A stretch of 64,000 bases of DNA from Stichopus chloronotus (taxonomy: Eukaryota > Echinodermata > Holothuroidea > Aspidochirotida > Stichopodidae). Below are positions 41,601 to 56,600 of this stretch, piece after piece. A program made the position numbers and the translations under genes. A model generated the notes under the pieces. The model made no database searches, was not told the DNA's origin, and saw only the letters and a program-made list of their open reading frames with translations. Location: NCBI GenBank assembly GCA_021234535.1, contig CM037850.1, forward strand, positions 558,001 to 622,000, given 5' to 3'. The stretch's first letter is position 1. Each line of letters starts with the position of its first letter.

Positions 41601-44600
41601 ATACATACAGAATGGTTTAGCTGGAGTTTTACTAACTCTGTCACATAGTTGTGGCTGTGTTCCTATCATGAACTCTTGAAATTGTTGCTAGAGTATGAAG
41701 ACAACTTTAACAGATTTTTATGGATGGTATAATGCATTCTCTCTTTATAATGATACAGACAGTATAGCAGCTTTATCACTGAGACATTGTACCTGTAATA
41801 TCAAAATCAATTACCTCACTCAGTAATCACTTGATTCCATTTTTTGATGAATAAATGGTTAAAACTCCAGGGACACCTATTTTTCACATCACAATCTTCA
41901 ATGACTATGAATTGCACCATCCATGACTATTCAAAGCTCCAAACTTCCACTTAATTCCAGTTCATGCAAGAGAAAATCCCAAAAGTTTCCATTTTGTTCC
42001 AAAGAGACAAAGCTCTTGTAAAATTGAGTGGACCTTCTTCTGCGGTGACAGGAAGTTTTTGACCTGTCAAAGGTGCCTTGTTTAAGTCACCAAGTTTGTG
42101 TCAAGGTGAATGCACAGCCAGATTTGAAACAGGAGTTTCTACAGCACGCATCTTCAATGACGGTGTGTGAAGTGCTTTGAAGTAGAGGATATTGAAAAAT
42201 TGAGCATTTTTTAACCATGCTGACAAAAATGATTTTGCCTCAAAACTAGATAAATCTTTACTCCCTACGGACTAATTTCAAAATCCTTACACCACTTTGC
42301 ATCCAAGCCTCTTCTGAAACAAAACACAAAATTGTTTTAAAGGCTTCCCCTTGTTCTCATTCCTCAGTCCAGAGATCAGTTTTGTATCATATCAAAAACA
42401 TTTAGCACACGAGGTACTTCAACAAAATTAATTGAGGATGCTTGTTCTAGAGGTTACAAGACAACCTACCTCATTCATCTCTGGGTTCTCTCTTTTCAGA
42501 TTTCCAGCAGCAGATATGACAGTCTTGACTGCTCTCATTCCAAAATCATAATGGTCCTTGAAGTTCAAGGAAGAAACACAACTTTAAAACAGTTGTCTTG
42601 GAGATGATGATATCCACTATTGTTTTTAAGAGAATAAGTCTGATCAACGGGCTACTCAAAACAAAAAGGTTTAAATGATTAGGAATAGTGAACTTATGAA
42701 AAGACTAAATACACATTGAGCAACTATTTCGAAGCAAAACAAAGATCACTTTCAATCATTTCAGGAAAGTTGCTAATGACACCAACAGATAAGATTTTTT
42801 CTCATTAAAAACATATCATGAATGAACAAAAGGTTAATACACTAAATTCAATTTAAGTGGTTAGATGATATGATTGCTCCAAGCATATGACAATCTACAC
42901 TGAGAAATAGATCAATGAATATATTTCTTCAAGCTCTACATTTGGGGGTCACCACAGATTGCCACAAAATAATCAGAATGATATAACTCCATTGCAGCTT
43001 TCTGATTCTTCAAATGGATCATCTTACAGCTTAAATCAAGTATTTAAGCTTTTGGATGAAGGCTTTCAGTTAAAAGGTATTAACTCTCAACAAATAAATC
43101 TCTAAAGGGAATACAGACACTATATTCTGATGATTCAGGCAAATAAACTTCTCTAACAAGATTGAATATTTCTTCTAGAGTTTCAAAGTAACCATAAACC
43201 ATCAAAGAACTGCTAACCTGAGAACTAAGTTGTTCTGAGGAGAGTTTGAAGGTTGTGGTGATCTTCTTAGCGAGGAGCTTGGCTTCGTTGAATCCAAACG
43301 AGTAGAGAGATATTTCTGCTATCATGGCATAGTCTGGTACCATCATGGCTACGGGTCTAAAGAGAGCCTACAAGATCAAAAAGAGAGATTCTAAGCAACA
43401 TGGTTACAGCACCTGTCTCAACATAAAGAGGAGAATAAATGCAACATTGTGAAATGTCTGAATAGGGAATGAAGAATGAAGGCAACATGATTAAACATCT
43501 GGAATGGCATCAACGTGACATTTCAACATCTGAATAAAGTTTTCAACCTAGCTGTGGTGGGATGTATGAGTAGAATATAAAAGGTTAAAAAGAGCTTGAT
43601 GGGATACCTGAACATCAATGAATGAAAGATTAAATTCTAACAAAATGTTGGGAGGGGACAGAAGGAGTAGACGAGAGATACTCTGTATGAATGGTATGTA
43701 AAATTACAAAACCACATACGAATTCAAAGAGGAGTAAAATCAAATCACAGATGTTGCAATAAAAAGGGAAACATGTCAAAAGAGTTAACATGAAAGATAC
43801 ATGAACAAGAATAAAAATGAGGAAAAAGAAAACAAGAATAAAAAAATTAACCAATCAACAAGCTTTGCTCCTATATTAACTTTATAATTGAATTGATACA
43901 ACTTACTGTTTCCTTACCATATTTTTTTCATTGTCAGTTTATTCCTTACAAGTACACTGTAAGGAATTCATGTAATTCTTTCTCAAAACTTAAATGTCAC
44001 TATCTCAAATATTACCTTGAGGTTGTCTGGCAGCTCCGTTCTACCAGCGTAGCCTGGATTCATTGTAATGAAGACTGCACAAGAGGCCTTTAGAGCAATC
44101 TCCACTCCCTCAAACATGAAACGGTCCACCCTCTGCTGTTGGGCCTTCTGGATGGTGGCGATCTGCTGGGCCACCACGGAGAGGACTTCGATGTCTATAC
44201 GGTTGAACTCGTCAAAGCAGGCCCAAGCACCGGAGCTCGCCAATCCTTTCAAAAATTTACCCATCGCCATGAAATCCAGCTGATCGGAACAGTTAAAGAC
44301 AACGGTCTGGATGGCAAGAGCTTTGCCAAGATCCTGATAATAAAGAGCAAGTTGGAATGAGTGTGTGGTAATTATCTGCTGGCTTTTGGAAAGACAAAAT
44401 ACCACAGAAAGATTTGATAATGCCAAACAGTAGAGCAAGAGCCGCTATGCATAGTGGAATTACTGTGACCACTCATTGCCACATATGCTAACTTAAAGAT
44501 CAATCAAATGCACAAATACAACATTGATGGAAAATAATTGATTAAACAAAAAACTCCATCAAAAGTACTCAGAAGTCAAGCAAACTGGATGATAAGAACA

Positions 44601-47600
44601 AAAATAAGGAAAATTTGATTGAAAGTAACAGTCTCACACAAATTCAATTGGAATCAACAAGGTCCGTCAAAAGTAGAGAAATAAAAAAAAATTGATTGAA
44701 CACGGTGGCATCAAGTAAATATGATTGAAAGGAGAGGTTAATATCAAGTCCCATGGAAAGTAGAGGGATCAAATGAAGATGATGAAAGTAGAGGCACCGA
44801 GAATAGTTGATCATAGATATCAAGCAAAGTTTGTTGAAAGAAAAAGAAATCAAAGTAAACATGATAGAAATTAGAGAATGAAAGCAGCTTCATTAAAATA
44901 GAGAAACAAGAATGAATCAAACAACGTACATGGAAAGGAAGTGAGCAAAATTAATGTACAGTCAAAGTATCATTGGAAAAAAGCAAAATAAGTATAAAGT
45001 TCTACAGGGCAAACCTAGCTGAAAGAAGGAAAAATTGAGGGAACACCATTGAAAGTAGAGAAGTAAAGTAAAATGTAGAAAATCAAACTTGCTCTTGTCA
45101 CAATTTAATTGTATATTTCCAGACAGATATTCAGATAAAAAACTCTTTGTTGAATGATTACACAAAGTCCTGTAATATTAACAGAATCAGGATCTCCATC
45201 CATAAATGTTTTGTTTCTCATGGAACTATTCATACAATTGAGCCAAACAACATCATCACATTTAACGAGAGAAATCGCATTTTCAGGTAATAGCCTGATT
45301 TCCTTGATATCTTAAACATGGTAAATGGGACAAAATGTCTTCCTGAATCTGAACCAAGAGGTTAAGATATTGTATGAAGGATGAAGTGGTGCTGCATACC
45401 TTCGTGGTTTCAGTTTTTCCTGTTCCTGCAGGTCCTGCTGGGGCACCTCCAAACTTCAAATGGAGCGCCCCCGTCAGGGTCAAGTAACAACGGTCAGTCA
45501 AAGGAGTGATGACCAAGCGTCCTGTGTTTCCGAGGTATTCATATCCATAGAGAAACTCCGCGTTGACCGCACGGACGTACATGTTATCTTCCACCCAGTA
45601 ATACCTTAAAACAAAGACAGACAGGATAAAATTTCAACAAACATCTAAGAATGTAATGTCATAAAAGACTATACCTGAATGTGTTCACAACTATGCAGTT
45701 TGAAATGAAAGACCTTTGAGAAATCAATCACAATACCTGTACCTGACACTTCTGAATTCCATTATTTAATTTTTTACTTCCTTTTCTCTTGCTTAGTTTG
45801 ATTTGGTGTTCCAATTGCTCAGATTTATTTTTTTAACACTTTCTTTCACAACTGCATGATTATGCTAATATAATTAACACTATAATGTTTGCATGTTTTT
45901 GCTGTTGTAAAAAACAAACAGATCAAATCAATGTTAAACTAAAAGCTGAAAGTTCTCTTCAAAATGTGATGTACTATCCAAAAAATTGTATCTCTGTTCC
46001 AGTATCCATACCTAAGTTGGCCTATCCACTCAAAGTCATTGACGTTCTGTACTTTTTCTTCTACCATCTTGGCCACCACGTCCCTAGCATGGACTTCGAT
46101 CACGATCAACGCAGAAAGGATCATACGACCAATCTTACCAAGCTTGCCTCTGACGAGGGCCACTAAATCAGCGATCTGAAACAATAGAGAGTATCAAAGA
46201 CTATTGAAATAAATGATGCATTGGCCATGGAAGAAAAGGATGGAGTCAGTTTTACTGCCAAACAAGTGTGGTCTATCTTCTAAAGATTTGGAAGATACTT
46301 GAATAAAGGAATTGAAATACTGATCCATAAAGGAGCAGGGTATGATATGATAGATCAAATGAGAGGTATTAAGGGTACAAGTGATGCACTATATTGATGA
46401 TTAACCAGTTAGGTGGAGAACAGCAAGACTTTTGATTGTGATCATTAACATAGCCCCCCATGAAAGAATAAAATGTGTGCGAAGGTTCAAAGCGAGGACA
46501 GACATAACATAATACCAATAGCAGATTCTGCCAACTGACTTCTAACAAATCTGCATTAATACAAGCATGCTAGAAACATTTGTTTACATAATTGATCAAT
46601 AAAAGCATGTTATAGCTATGAACATTCCCTGATATCTGCACAATAATCCAGTGCTACAGCTAGGAACATTCCCTGATGTATTATCAATAATCCAATCCTA
46701 TAGTCAGGAACATTCCCTGATGTATTACCAATAATCCAATCCTTTAGCTAGAAACATTCCCTAATGTATTATCAATAATCCAATCCTATAGTTAGGAACA
46801 TTCCCTGATGTATTATCAATAATCCAGTGCTATAGCTAAGAACATTCTTTGATGTATTATTAACAATCCAATGCTATAGCAAGGGACATTCCTTGATGTA
46901 TGATCAATAATCCAAATTTTATAGCTAGGAACATTCCCTGATGTATAATCAATAATCCAATGCTATAGTAAGGAACATTCTTTGCTCACATAATCAATCA
47001 ATGAAAGCATGTTATACTACAAACATTTCTTGATGACATAATTGATCTTCCAAAGGTTATTATGTGTCAACATTCTCTACAATTTAATCTGAACTGATCA
47101 ATTGATACTTTAGGTCTCTTTACGATTTTTGCAAGTAACAAACTGTAAAGACAATTCTAACAGTAACAGGAACACAGCGTGTGTTGGTTAATTTGGTCAC
47201 GTTGGGCATTCAAAACATAAATCATTGGGGGCATAATTCCTCCATAATATTGTTGTGCAACTGTTTTTTTTCTGTTTCAGAGGGGGGAGGGGGTGGGCAG
47301 AGCAGATGGACTTTGAAGGGCTATAAACAGGAGAGATTCATACCTGCTGTTTCAGAACTTCTAATAGGTCTGGTAACTTCTTCTCATTCAAAGCGTCTTC
47401 AACCATCTTGGTCCAGAATGCCTGGCAACCGGCAATGACTATCTGACCAGGCCAGTTTAACACCCACTCTGTTCTGGGAATCTGATGATAGGTGGAGTAT
47501 ATTGCAGACAACATGTAAGCTTAGGATTTCACTTATAAAGAATGGAAATGTATGCACAAATATATCTCATTATCATGGAATTCTGTCTTCTTGACAAACC

Positions 47601-50600
47601 CTGCCACTCATATCCAGCCATTGACATTAACAGATATGTTATTCAACCCGCTCATAGAACCATTAAACAATTATTTTGGGTACCAGAGCACAGTTTAATA
47701 TCAATGCACAGATACACACATGGGAAAACCACCAAACCTTCGAAGACACATAAATGAAATATGTTACCATCCAAAACATAAAGGACACACACACACACAT
47801 GTAAACCATGAAAATGAGGGAGATACATACAAATGTAAGCTATCGCTAAAAATCTGTGAGGGTGAGATTAATAAAAGAAACACTTTGACCAAATAAAACA
47901 ATTCTAAGTGATGAATAAATGGTTGTGTAAGCTTGAATGCATATCTGAATGACATTGATGTGGTAATTGATACCAATCATAATGAACCCAAACAAAACCA
48001 TCAGTGTTACTCTTACCATTAGAAATCTGTTCTGAATGCAGGGGATACCATAGCTCTTATTCTAAGGGTTAAACATCTACTTAATGTACTTTTCTTAAAA
48101 TTTTCCAAAGTGAAGAAGTAATACCTTTGGGTATTCTTCAAGGGCATCTCCCAGAATCTTCCTCAGGCTTTCTTTCATGACCCTCTCTACCTCCAGTAGC
48201 CAATCCTCCACATTGCCATTGGGGTACAGTTTCTCACTGAGGGGTACCATTTCACCCTCTCCAGAGTACATCTCTGTAATCTGGAGATCATCTTCAAATT
48301 TCAGCTGTGAAATAAGAGAAATATTTTGAAAAAGATGCCACAGACACGAAACTAGACACATGTGAAGAGTGCTGGAAATTTCTAATCCCTCTACCTGCCT
48401 CTACCCACCTCTACCCTCCACTACCTCCCTCTACCCTCCACTACCCACCTCTGCTCTAACCTCTTCTCCCTCTGTCCCTGACCTCCTGGTTCCTTCACTA
48501 CCAGTAAATAAACATTACATTGGTATTTGATAAAATCCTTTTTAAATACAAAATTAAACAGAAAGTTTTTTTTGTCAGTGGGTGTAAAACCTAATTATGT
48601 TTCATTCCATTTACTTGTTTCCACTTTATCAACAACAATATGCATACAAGAAGAACTGTAAAAGACAAAACAGCATGAAAGGAAGTGAACTTAAGAAATC
48701 CACAGGCATAAAATAGAAGAACACAACCTTAAAGAAGCAAGCCAAGTCTAAAAAAAATTGAATGAACTTTTTCCTATACATATACCAGATTTAAAAACTC
48801 AGAATTCAGATAAACCAGAATTCAGCAAAAACATGATGACATATTGAGAATAGTTTAACAATAAAGGTCACCAAACCCTACACTAATGACATGTCAATAT
48901 TTTGGAATAAATTTAATGAATGATGGAGTTCTTCAAAGTTGATATTTTAGTTCAGCTAAAACCATTAAACTGACTTTAACAGCAAAACATTTGAGTAATA
49001 AATAAATTTTGGCCAGTACTTTTTCATTTTTTTCCCCACATGATTACACATTTCCTGTAAAACAATGACTTGCACTTTTTCAGTGACTGTTATTTTACAA
49101 GCTACATCAATTTCAGAGGTGCTATTATTAATGTTTAAAGTAAGCCAAGGGTGGCAAACATGGATAAATGCGACAGTGAAAGTTTTTGGTAAAAAAGTTG
49201 ACAATTGTTACAATAGCAGCAATAAAAAAGCTTAGCTGCTTCTATTGCAGTTTTCTTTTCAATACCTTAGCGATGTTTTCAAAGCACTTTCTAAGATGCT
49301 GGCTGTACTGCAGTTGGATCTTTGGTCTGAGACAGAATCTCCAGAAGCTCATCATCTGACAAGAAGTAGAACCTTGGGAATGATGCTCTCTTTGTCTCCA
49401 AGTACTCACTGAGACCTTTCTGTACTTGATCAAGTAGTTTGTTGCATTCTTTCAGGTTTTCCAGAAGCCTTGCATCTGGGCATAGTGATATGACCTAATA
49501 CAAAGCAGAGAGTTAGCCTCCATAAGAACAAAATCCACATATAACACTGAGATATGTGGAAACAGCAATGGCAGGAAGGTATGTTAAAAAAACTACATAC
49601 AACTCGTAACAGACACACATCCAGGTGGGTGTAATGTTAATATTACAAATAGACTACAGGAATGAAGCAAACATGTCACTGTGAAATAATAAATATCATT
49701 TACTCCAAGCAAGACCTGTCTCTTCAGAAAAGATAAGTTGTTCCTGGTAGGTAATGTTCTTACATAGAAAGTGAATAGATAACGGGAGGGATAAAAATTG
49801 ACAGTAAAGATCAAAGAAAGATCCGTTCCTAGCAGAAAAGATCAGTTATTGCTGAGAAAAATATGTGCTAGAGAGGATGTTGCTACTAACAGAGGATCAG
49901 TGACTACAGAATCATCAATCTGCAAACATCAGATACTACAGAGGAACAGTTGCTACAGAAATATTAGTGGCTACAGGAAAATCACCTGATACAGAAGATC
50001 AATTGCTACAGAGGATCAGCTGCTAAGAAGATAAGTTACTACAGAGGATCAGTTGCTCAGAGGATCAGTTGCTACAGAAAAGATCAGTGGCTACAGAAAA
50101 GAACACCTAACAGGAAAGATAGGTTGTAACACACAAGACCTGGTACTGAGAAAAACAGGTTGATAGAAAGATCAGACAAAGATTATGTCGGAGTTATCTT
50201 TTTTCCCTGTTCCCATCAAGGTCCTGTCTGGATCGCAATCCTGAACCTACCATCAACTTTTAAGATGACACCAACTGGAGTCTCTCAACGTACCTGGGGA
50301 TTATCTTTGGCATTCTTCATGATTCTTCTCCACATCCTGTCCATGGTTTGGTATCGTTTACCCTCCACGGGCAGCTGACGGTTGATGTCATCTGAGCTAA
50401 AAATGGGCTCCAGATACAGCCACGACCTTTGACACACGAGCCATTCATCCAAGACATCCTAAACAAAAAAAAACAAAAAATCAACTTTACCATCTAAAAT
50501 GGTGGACTTTGTGTCAAAACTTCAATGGATAGTCTTTTTCTCCTAAATCTCTCCTTTTCTTCCACAAAATGACAAATCATGAAAATAATTCAAATTCACC

Positions 50601-53600
50601 ATCATGCTTAATAATGAAAGGACTTTTATGCTACAAATAATAACCAATCAAAGAGAATCAGCGTATGTTCAATTCTGTACTTTTTGCGACAATTCTCCTC
50701 AGATGCCTCTCCCGATACTATACCGGTTCATCTACTCAGACAGATCTCATCCCTCTCTGGGTTGGTGTCATAGACTCCTGGACCACCAAACGTCACTTAT
50801 CATATTGTACAAAAATGATTAAACTTTCTCTCTTTTTTCAATCTCACTTTCCAAGCTCTAATCTGGATACTGATCTTATTCAATGATAACATACTTCATG
50901 TTAGCTAGCTATTTTTCATAACACTTGGGAAACAAAGTATAAATCACATCCTCTCTCTATTTTCTTTCCTAACCTCTGACCCTTCCCTCCTCCCATTGTT
51001 GGTAACCATGGTGAACCAATATAATAATAATAAATAAACTAACATTAATAATCATTTAAGATTAGCTCTAACCTGTGTCATCCTGAGTTTCCCTTCCCAC
51101 GTGTTGATCCTCTCTTCAAACGGTTTCTTGAACGGTGAGAATGACATGCTCTGAGTCATCACGATATGGTCATCCAGTAGTTGGGTACATTCATCTGATC
51201 CCTTCATGATGTATGTACCGGTATCCTTATATGGCATGATCTCAAACATGACAGGTTTCCATTCTCCTTCCATTTTATCCAGGGCCTACAATCAATTAAT
51301 CAATCAGTGAAATCAATGAATCAGTGAAACAATCAATCAATCAGTCAACATATCACTTTGTGTAATATTTCCAATACGTATGACCAAGGGGAAGTTGATT
51401 ACATAAGAAGTCTGAGACCAGTTTATGACCATAAAGGATAATTTTATAGAACCTGAAAATATTTTACAAAGATGGAAGATGATTATACAGAATTGGAGAC
51501 CATTCTGTAACAATGGCTATAATTTGTGTGGCTATTGTACAAATTTAACAATGTTGAGTATCATGGTGATTGTACATCAACCTTCTCACCTGTTCGATGG
51601 AATACTCTTTGCCAGCAATTTCTGCCACTTTTGCAATCTTGTCGATGTGATCGGAGAGATTCATTTCCAGACACTTGCTGAAGGTCAGGGATGCCTTCGG
51701 CACGATGGTGAAGCCCAGCTCCCCTGAGAGCAGTTCCCAATGACGGCTCCTCATGCCAGGATTGCGCAATCCCTGGATCAGAGGAATGAACGGTCTGAAG
51801 TCGTCCACTGCCTGACGAATCTCCATGGCAACATGCTGTACACCTGAAAAATAAATACCATTACATAATTTCTGATTAAAAATAACATACACAGTTAAAT
51901 CATATACCTATATCACTGTGACTAGGTGTCTATGTCACATCACTTGGCTCACCAATGGTACATCTGAAATAAAACAACATCACTTGAAACCAACCTAGAA
52001 TCAGCAAACATAGATCAGACGCAGCATTAACTTTAACCAATTTGTTGTAACCAATGCAGTCTTCATTGGATCTTGCAGAGTCAAACATATAGATACTGCT
52101 GTTCCTTGATGTGTTGGTGTTTGAGACCGTTTCCTATCATTCTGTAACGGTGATACATCATTCACAAAATGTTCCGCACCCCATCCCTTTACAGCTGTGA
52201 TTATCATTCAGAGGTGCTTTCTCCGGTTACCTTAAAGTCTCAATGTATCCTACCTGTTGCATGAGCTAATTTTTGCTAAAAACAAATACAAAAAACCCTG
52301 AAGCATCATAATGAGAAAATCATAAGTTCACAAACCTGTATAAACAATATAAGCCCCAACCCATGACTTACTGCGTCCAAATAACCAAATAAAAAGTTAA
52401 TGGTAGAGAAAGCATCCTGCTTTATCTTTGTTTTCTCGTTTTCTGAGATTAACTTTGTTTTATTAATAGAATAATACTTTCATCATTCTTACTTGGAATG
52501 TCCTTGAAGTGTTTGACACATTTGTGCATGGTCTTGAAGGAATCCATCACCTGCTTCTCGCACTGTTCTGCATCGATGGTGGTCAGGGGGTCATTCATCC
52601 AGCTCTCGTGCCATTTGAGCCAATCAGAGGTGGTCAGCCAGAGGTTCTTGAATGGCTCAAAATCCCTGACAAGTTTGGCCAGTTTATCATACTGAGGTTA
52701 GGATGATGAGAAAGAAAAAGAATGACAAATACTGAATAATGTATTCACCGGTGATAAATTAAAACATTTTTGTAAATAATAAGACAGGAAGGAGGGGATG
52801 AATTAAAACATTCTTACAAATAATAATAATATTGTCAGAAGGGTAAAAGATGTGTGGTTACTTTGTAAGTATCATCTCTCCCTTTCTCATAAAGTCTCAA
52901 AACAACTTTTCAACAACACATTATGTGACAAATGTGGTCAATATTCAACAAAATATTAAAATTAAATAAAAATACTTTTCACAGAATAGTCAAAATTACT
53001 TGGTTTGCTACTAAAATCAGAACTATGGAGGTCTTACATTTGTAATGGGCATTTCAAAGAGTCTTTCCCTGTTATTGTACATCGCAGCCAACTGTTGACA
53101 CTCTTTTAGCTGCTTGTTCACCCTCCTGACTTCGTTAGCCACCTCGTGGGCTTTGTTTATATCGGTATGTGCAGCAAAGCCAGCGACGACCATCTGAGAT
53201 AAAAGTAAGCAAAAGAGATTGGATCGTTGCAAATCACTTACGTGATGAAGAGTCACAGCAACTCAAAAGAATACTAAAACAGCAGAATGAAATGATGGGT
53301 TAAAATATGCCAGTATGTCATGGACAAAAATACTAAGTGAGCAAAATGCAAAATAAAGGGAGAATGCTTGGGTAAAAGACAAATCTTTTAAACCGGCAGT
53401 AACAGGTTGGAAGCAGTAGTTGAGTTGAGAGTAGCAGTTACTTCAGGATATGAATATTCAATATATTTATGTTGTATCTGTACATTAAAACTATTCAAGT
53501 GATTGTCTTTAAAGTAATGTAAGCTTGTCTTCTGATAAATCAAGGGAGGAAGGGGGGGGGGGTATGTTAGGGCAATAAACTGTGTAGACATTGACATGAG

Positions 53601-56600
53601 AGATATAGTAGTAACTCATAATTCAGGCCTTGAAGGGCAGAACTTACTTTATGATGTTAAATGAATACACAAGTGTGGAGAAAGCATATGGCTTATATCT
53701 TACAACTTCACATTGGGTGACTACCAACTTAACAATTTTTAATCAAATTTGGTGTCTTTTTTTTCAGATGGGAAAGCCTTAGAGATCACTCTTAGATGGA
53801 AAATCTATCCCACTGTGACCCAAGCAGGGATCAAATCCGGAATCTTCCAGTTGCTAGGTTTCATTGCTTTAAATGCCATGACCTTATCCACTTGGCCACA
53901 GAACCGGTCTGACCAAAGCAATACCAATATTAATAGCTTACCTGGAGGGAGTCCAATTTGTCTTGGAAGTTATTTTGATCTGTGAGTTGTATTTTATTGA
54001 ATCTCTCTTGATCCTCTTCCAGACTGGTGTAGGTCTGCTCCATCTGAAGTTCAATCTTATGGGGCCAGGAAATGGCACTCCACCTGAAATACAGGAGACA
54101 AAGGTAAAACTAAGACAAGTGTTGAAATATAAACAGCAGTGGTTGCGTTGTTGAATCTTTCAGACAAGACACATGAAAAAAGACACATGAAGACAGACAC
54201 ATGAAGACAGACACATGATGGTCATTGACATTCATCTGTGTGATTGGAATTCTGGAAAATGAAGACCATTGCTTCTTTGAAATAAAGGTCAAATGTGAAG
54301 GTGACTCACACAAATCACAGTTCTCATTTAGTGTTAACCTTGTTAAGGATGTAAGTTTGGACAGAATTTAGTGGAAAATCTTCTACAAGAAAGCTCAGAA
54401 AATTATAAACATATTATACACTTCAAAATAAGGACAATAGCAGAGTGATAATACTAAACTTGGAACATATAAAATGATATAGCACTAATGTTACATAGCA
54501 ATGTAATATGTTGGTGGAAAGGGTCATAGAATGGCTCTTTTTAATTTCTCAGGCATGGAGTTAATAATTCAGTTAGATTGATGAGTTGACCAGGTACCTA
54601 TCTCCTCTCCCCCCCCCCTCCTCCTCCTTCCTTCTGTCCTGCTTCAACTATTCTGATATTTTTTTTTTTACTTGAGATTAAAGTCATCCGTGGAGAGGTT
54701 GTAGTAAAACTCTTCTATCAGCTCATAGTCTGTCATAGCTTTGTCTATCAGTTCTTGGTGCTCTTTTAGCTTCTCTGGGATCGTTTTCATCCATTCCTTC
54801 TGCTCCGCCAGATCTTCTATGCAGTTTGGTTTGTCGTAGAGGCGACGGGAGACGGCCTTAAACTCTTCGCAGGCCTGTGATGAAACAAACATCAAACAGT
54901 TTATTTTATAGAAGAAATCAACTGTAATTGAAGTAAAAAGGAAGCCATGAATCCAGCCAAGACTGAGTGTGAAAACTAACCAAGATGCAGAGGTGCTTGA
55001 ATGAGGACAGGTGCTTTGATGTGTGCAGCACAGAAGATTCAGGCTGGTTCTTGAAGTACTTATGATGTCATAGTTGCATATTAATATGAATTTGGGGTTG
55101 GGATGGGCAAACTAGGGAGTTGTTCAGTGATTCTGGAGCACGGATGAAGAGGGAGGTAGGGGGAGGGGGGTAGAGAGTGGGAGAAAGATAGCAGAAAAGG
55201 AGGGAATAAAGTGAGTGATAACAGCAAGGAGCTTGTGTGCAGATACATCAACTTTCTTCAATTTATTTTCAATTATTTTCATTGTTGATGGTAAAAGCTA
55301 AGATTTTAATGTTTTTCAAATAAAGAAATGAAAATGGTCTGTAACTTGTGTAACATATAGTTAATAGAAAATGTTTTCAGTTAAAAGGTGGTAAACTAAT
55401 TCTTGAAATCAAAACCACCTTCACCTTTGCTACCTCCAGACTCCTACAAACTACTTTTCAACCTTCAAAATGTAAACACAAAGTACATCAAGGACATAAA
55501 GATGGACAAAATGAGAGTTTTTGACATAACTCACATCTTCAGCTTGTGTTCTCAACTTCTTGGCGAGGAGTTCCAGGAGGGCATTGGCCATGGCCTTTCG
55601 TTTCTTGCTGAGCCCCTGCCTTACACTCTCTGTGTTGATGTAAAAGGGACCAATCATGATGTTTCCTGGGATGATGTTCTCCAGGACTTCCTTCTCATGG
55701 AGGTGCATCTCTATCTCTTGTTTTACTTCAGATGCAGAGTGTTCCTTAGAATTGTAATCTCTGTACAAATGGAATGTCCATTTGATTTAGAGGGGGTAAA
55801 GCTTCTTTTAAGTTTATCAATGCATCTAAGAACATGCCTTAGAAATCATGTAACAATAACCGCTTTGAAACAATAACTATTTTGTTTATGATACTCAGAT
55901 GAGGTATGCTATCAGTTTTAAACATGATTATGGTACAGGCCATAAATTTAATATCTGTGCAGGCTTTCTCAAATAAGTAGGAAATACACATGTTGCAAAA
56001 ATAAATGCATAGAAATTGACAAAATAGCTCAAATTATTACCACAATCATTATAAACTAAGGAGAGACAAAGGAAAAACTGACACTTTCCTTTATAGGGAA
56101 ACACAAGTGTAAAGAATAACATAATTGTTTTACCAGCTAAAATAGACCTTTGCCAGCAATTGATCAGATAAGTACAATGTACTTAAAGTTAAGTGTCTCT
56201 CACAACATAAGCACCACAAAGAGTAGAGCTAATTATTAATCATCAAACAGCTACAATATATAACCCTTTATATCACCTACTAGTCTTAATTATTTTGATG
56301 ACCAAGATTACCAGGCTATTGACTGCATAGTTTGTACTTTCAAATCAGTACACTACCATCTTAAAGTGAACTCACTCAATATAATCATTGATCTCTAAGT
56401 TATTCAGCTCCAGGTATCTCTCGTAAGCTCTGGCATACGCCCTCATTGGTATCAGGGCCTTGCTTATCGCCATGGTAATTGTGTCTCTAAGTTCTTCCAC
56501 CTTCGGCTCGTGTTCTCCGACCGACTCCAAGAGAGGAGTGTCAGCCCAGAAGATATCCTCCAGGACAAACTAAGAGGCAGAGCGAACATCATCATTCACC

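Noticed and set aside
43940..43970. Short perfect stem (TTCCTTAC … GTAAGGAA)
   Set aside because: Eight-base stems like this are expected by chance in 64 kb.
46619..46990. CRISPR-like regular spacing of repeats
   Set aside because: The whole 44-bp unit repeats without unique spacers, and the host is a eukaryote with intron-rich genes.
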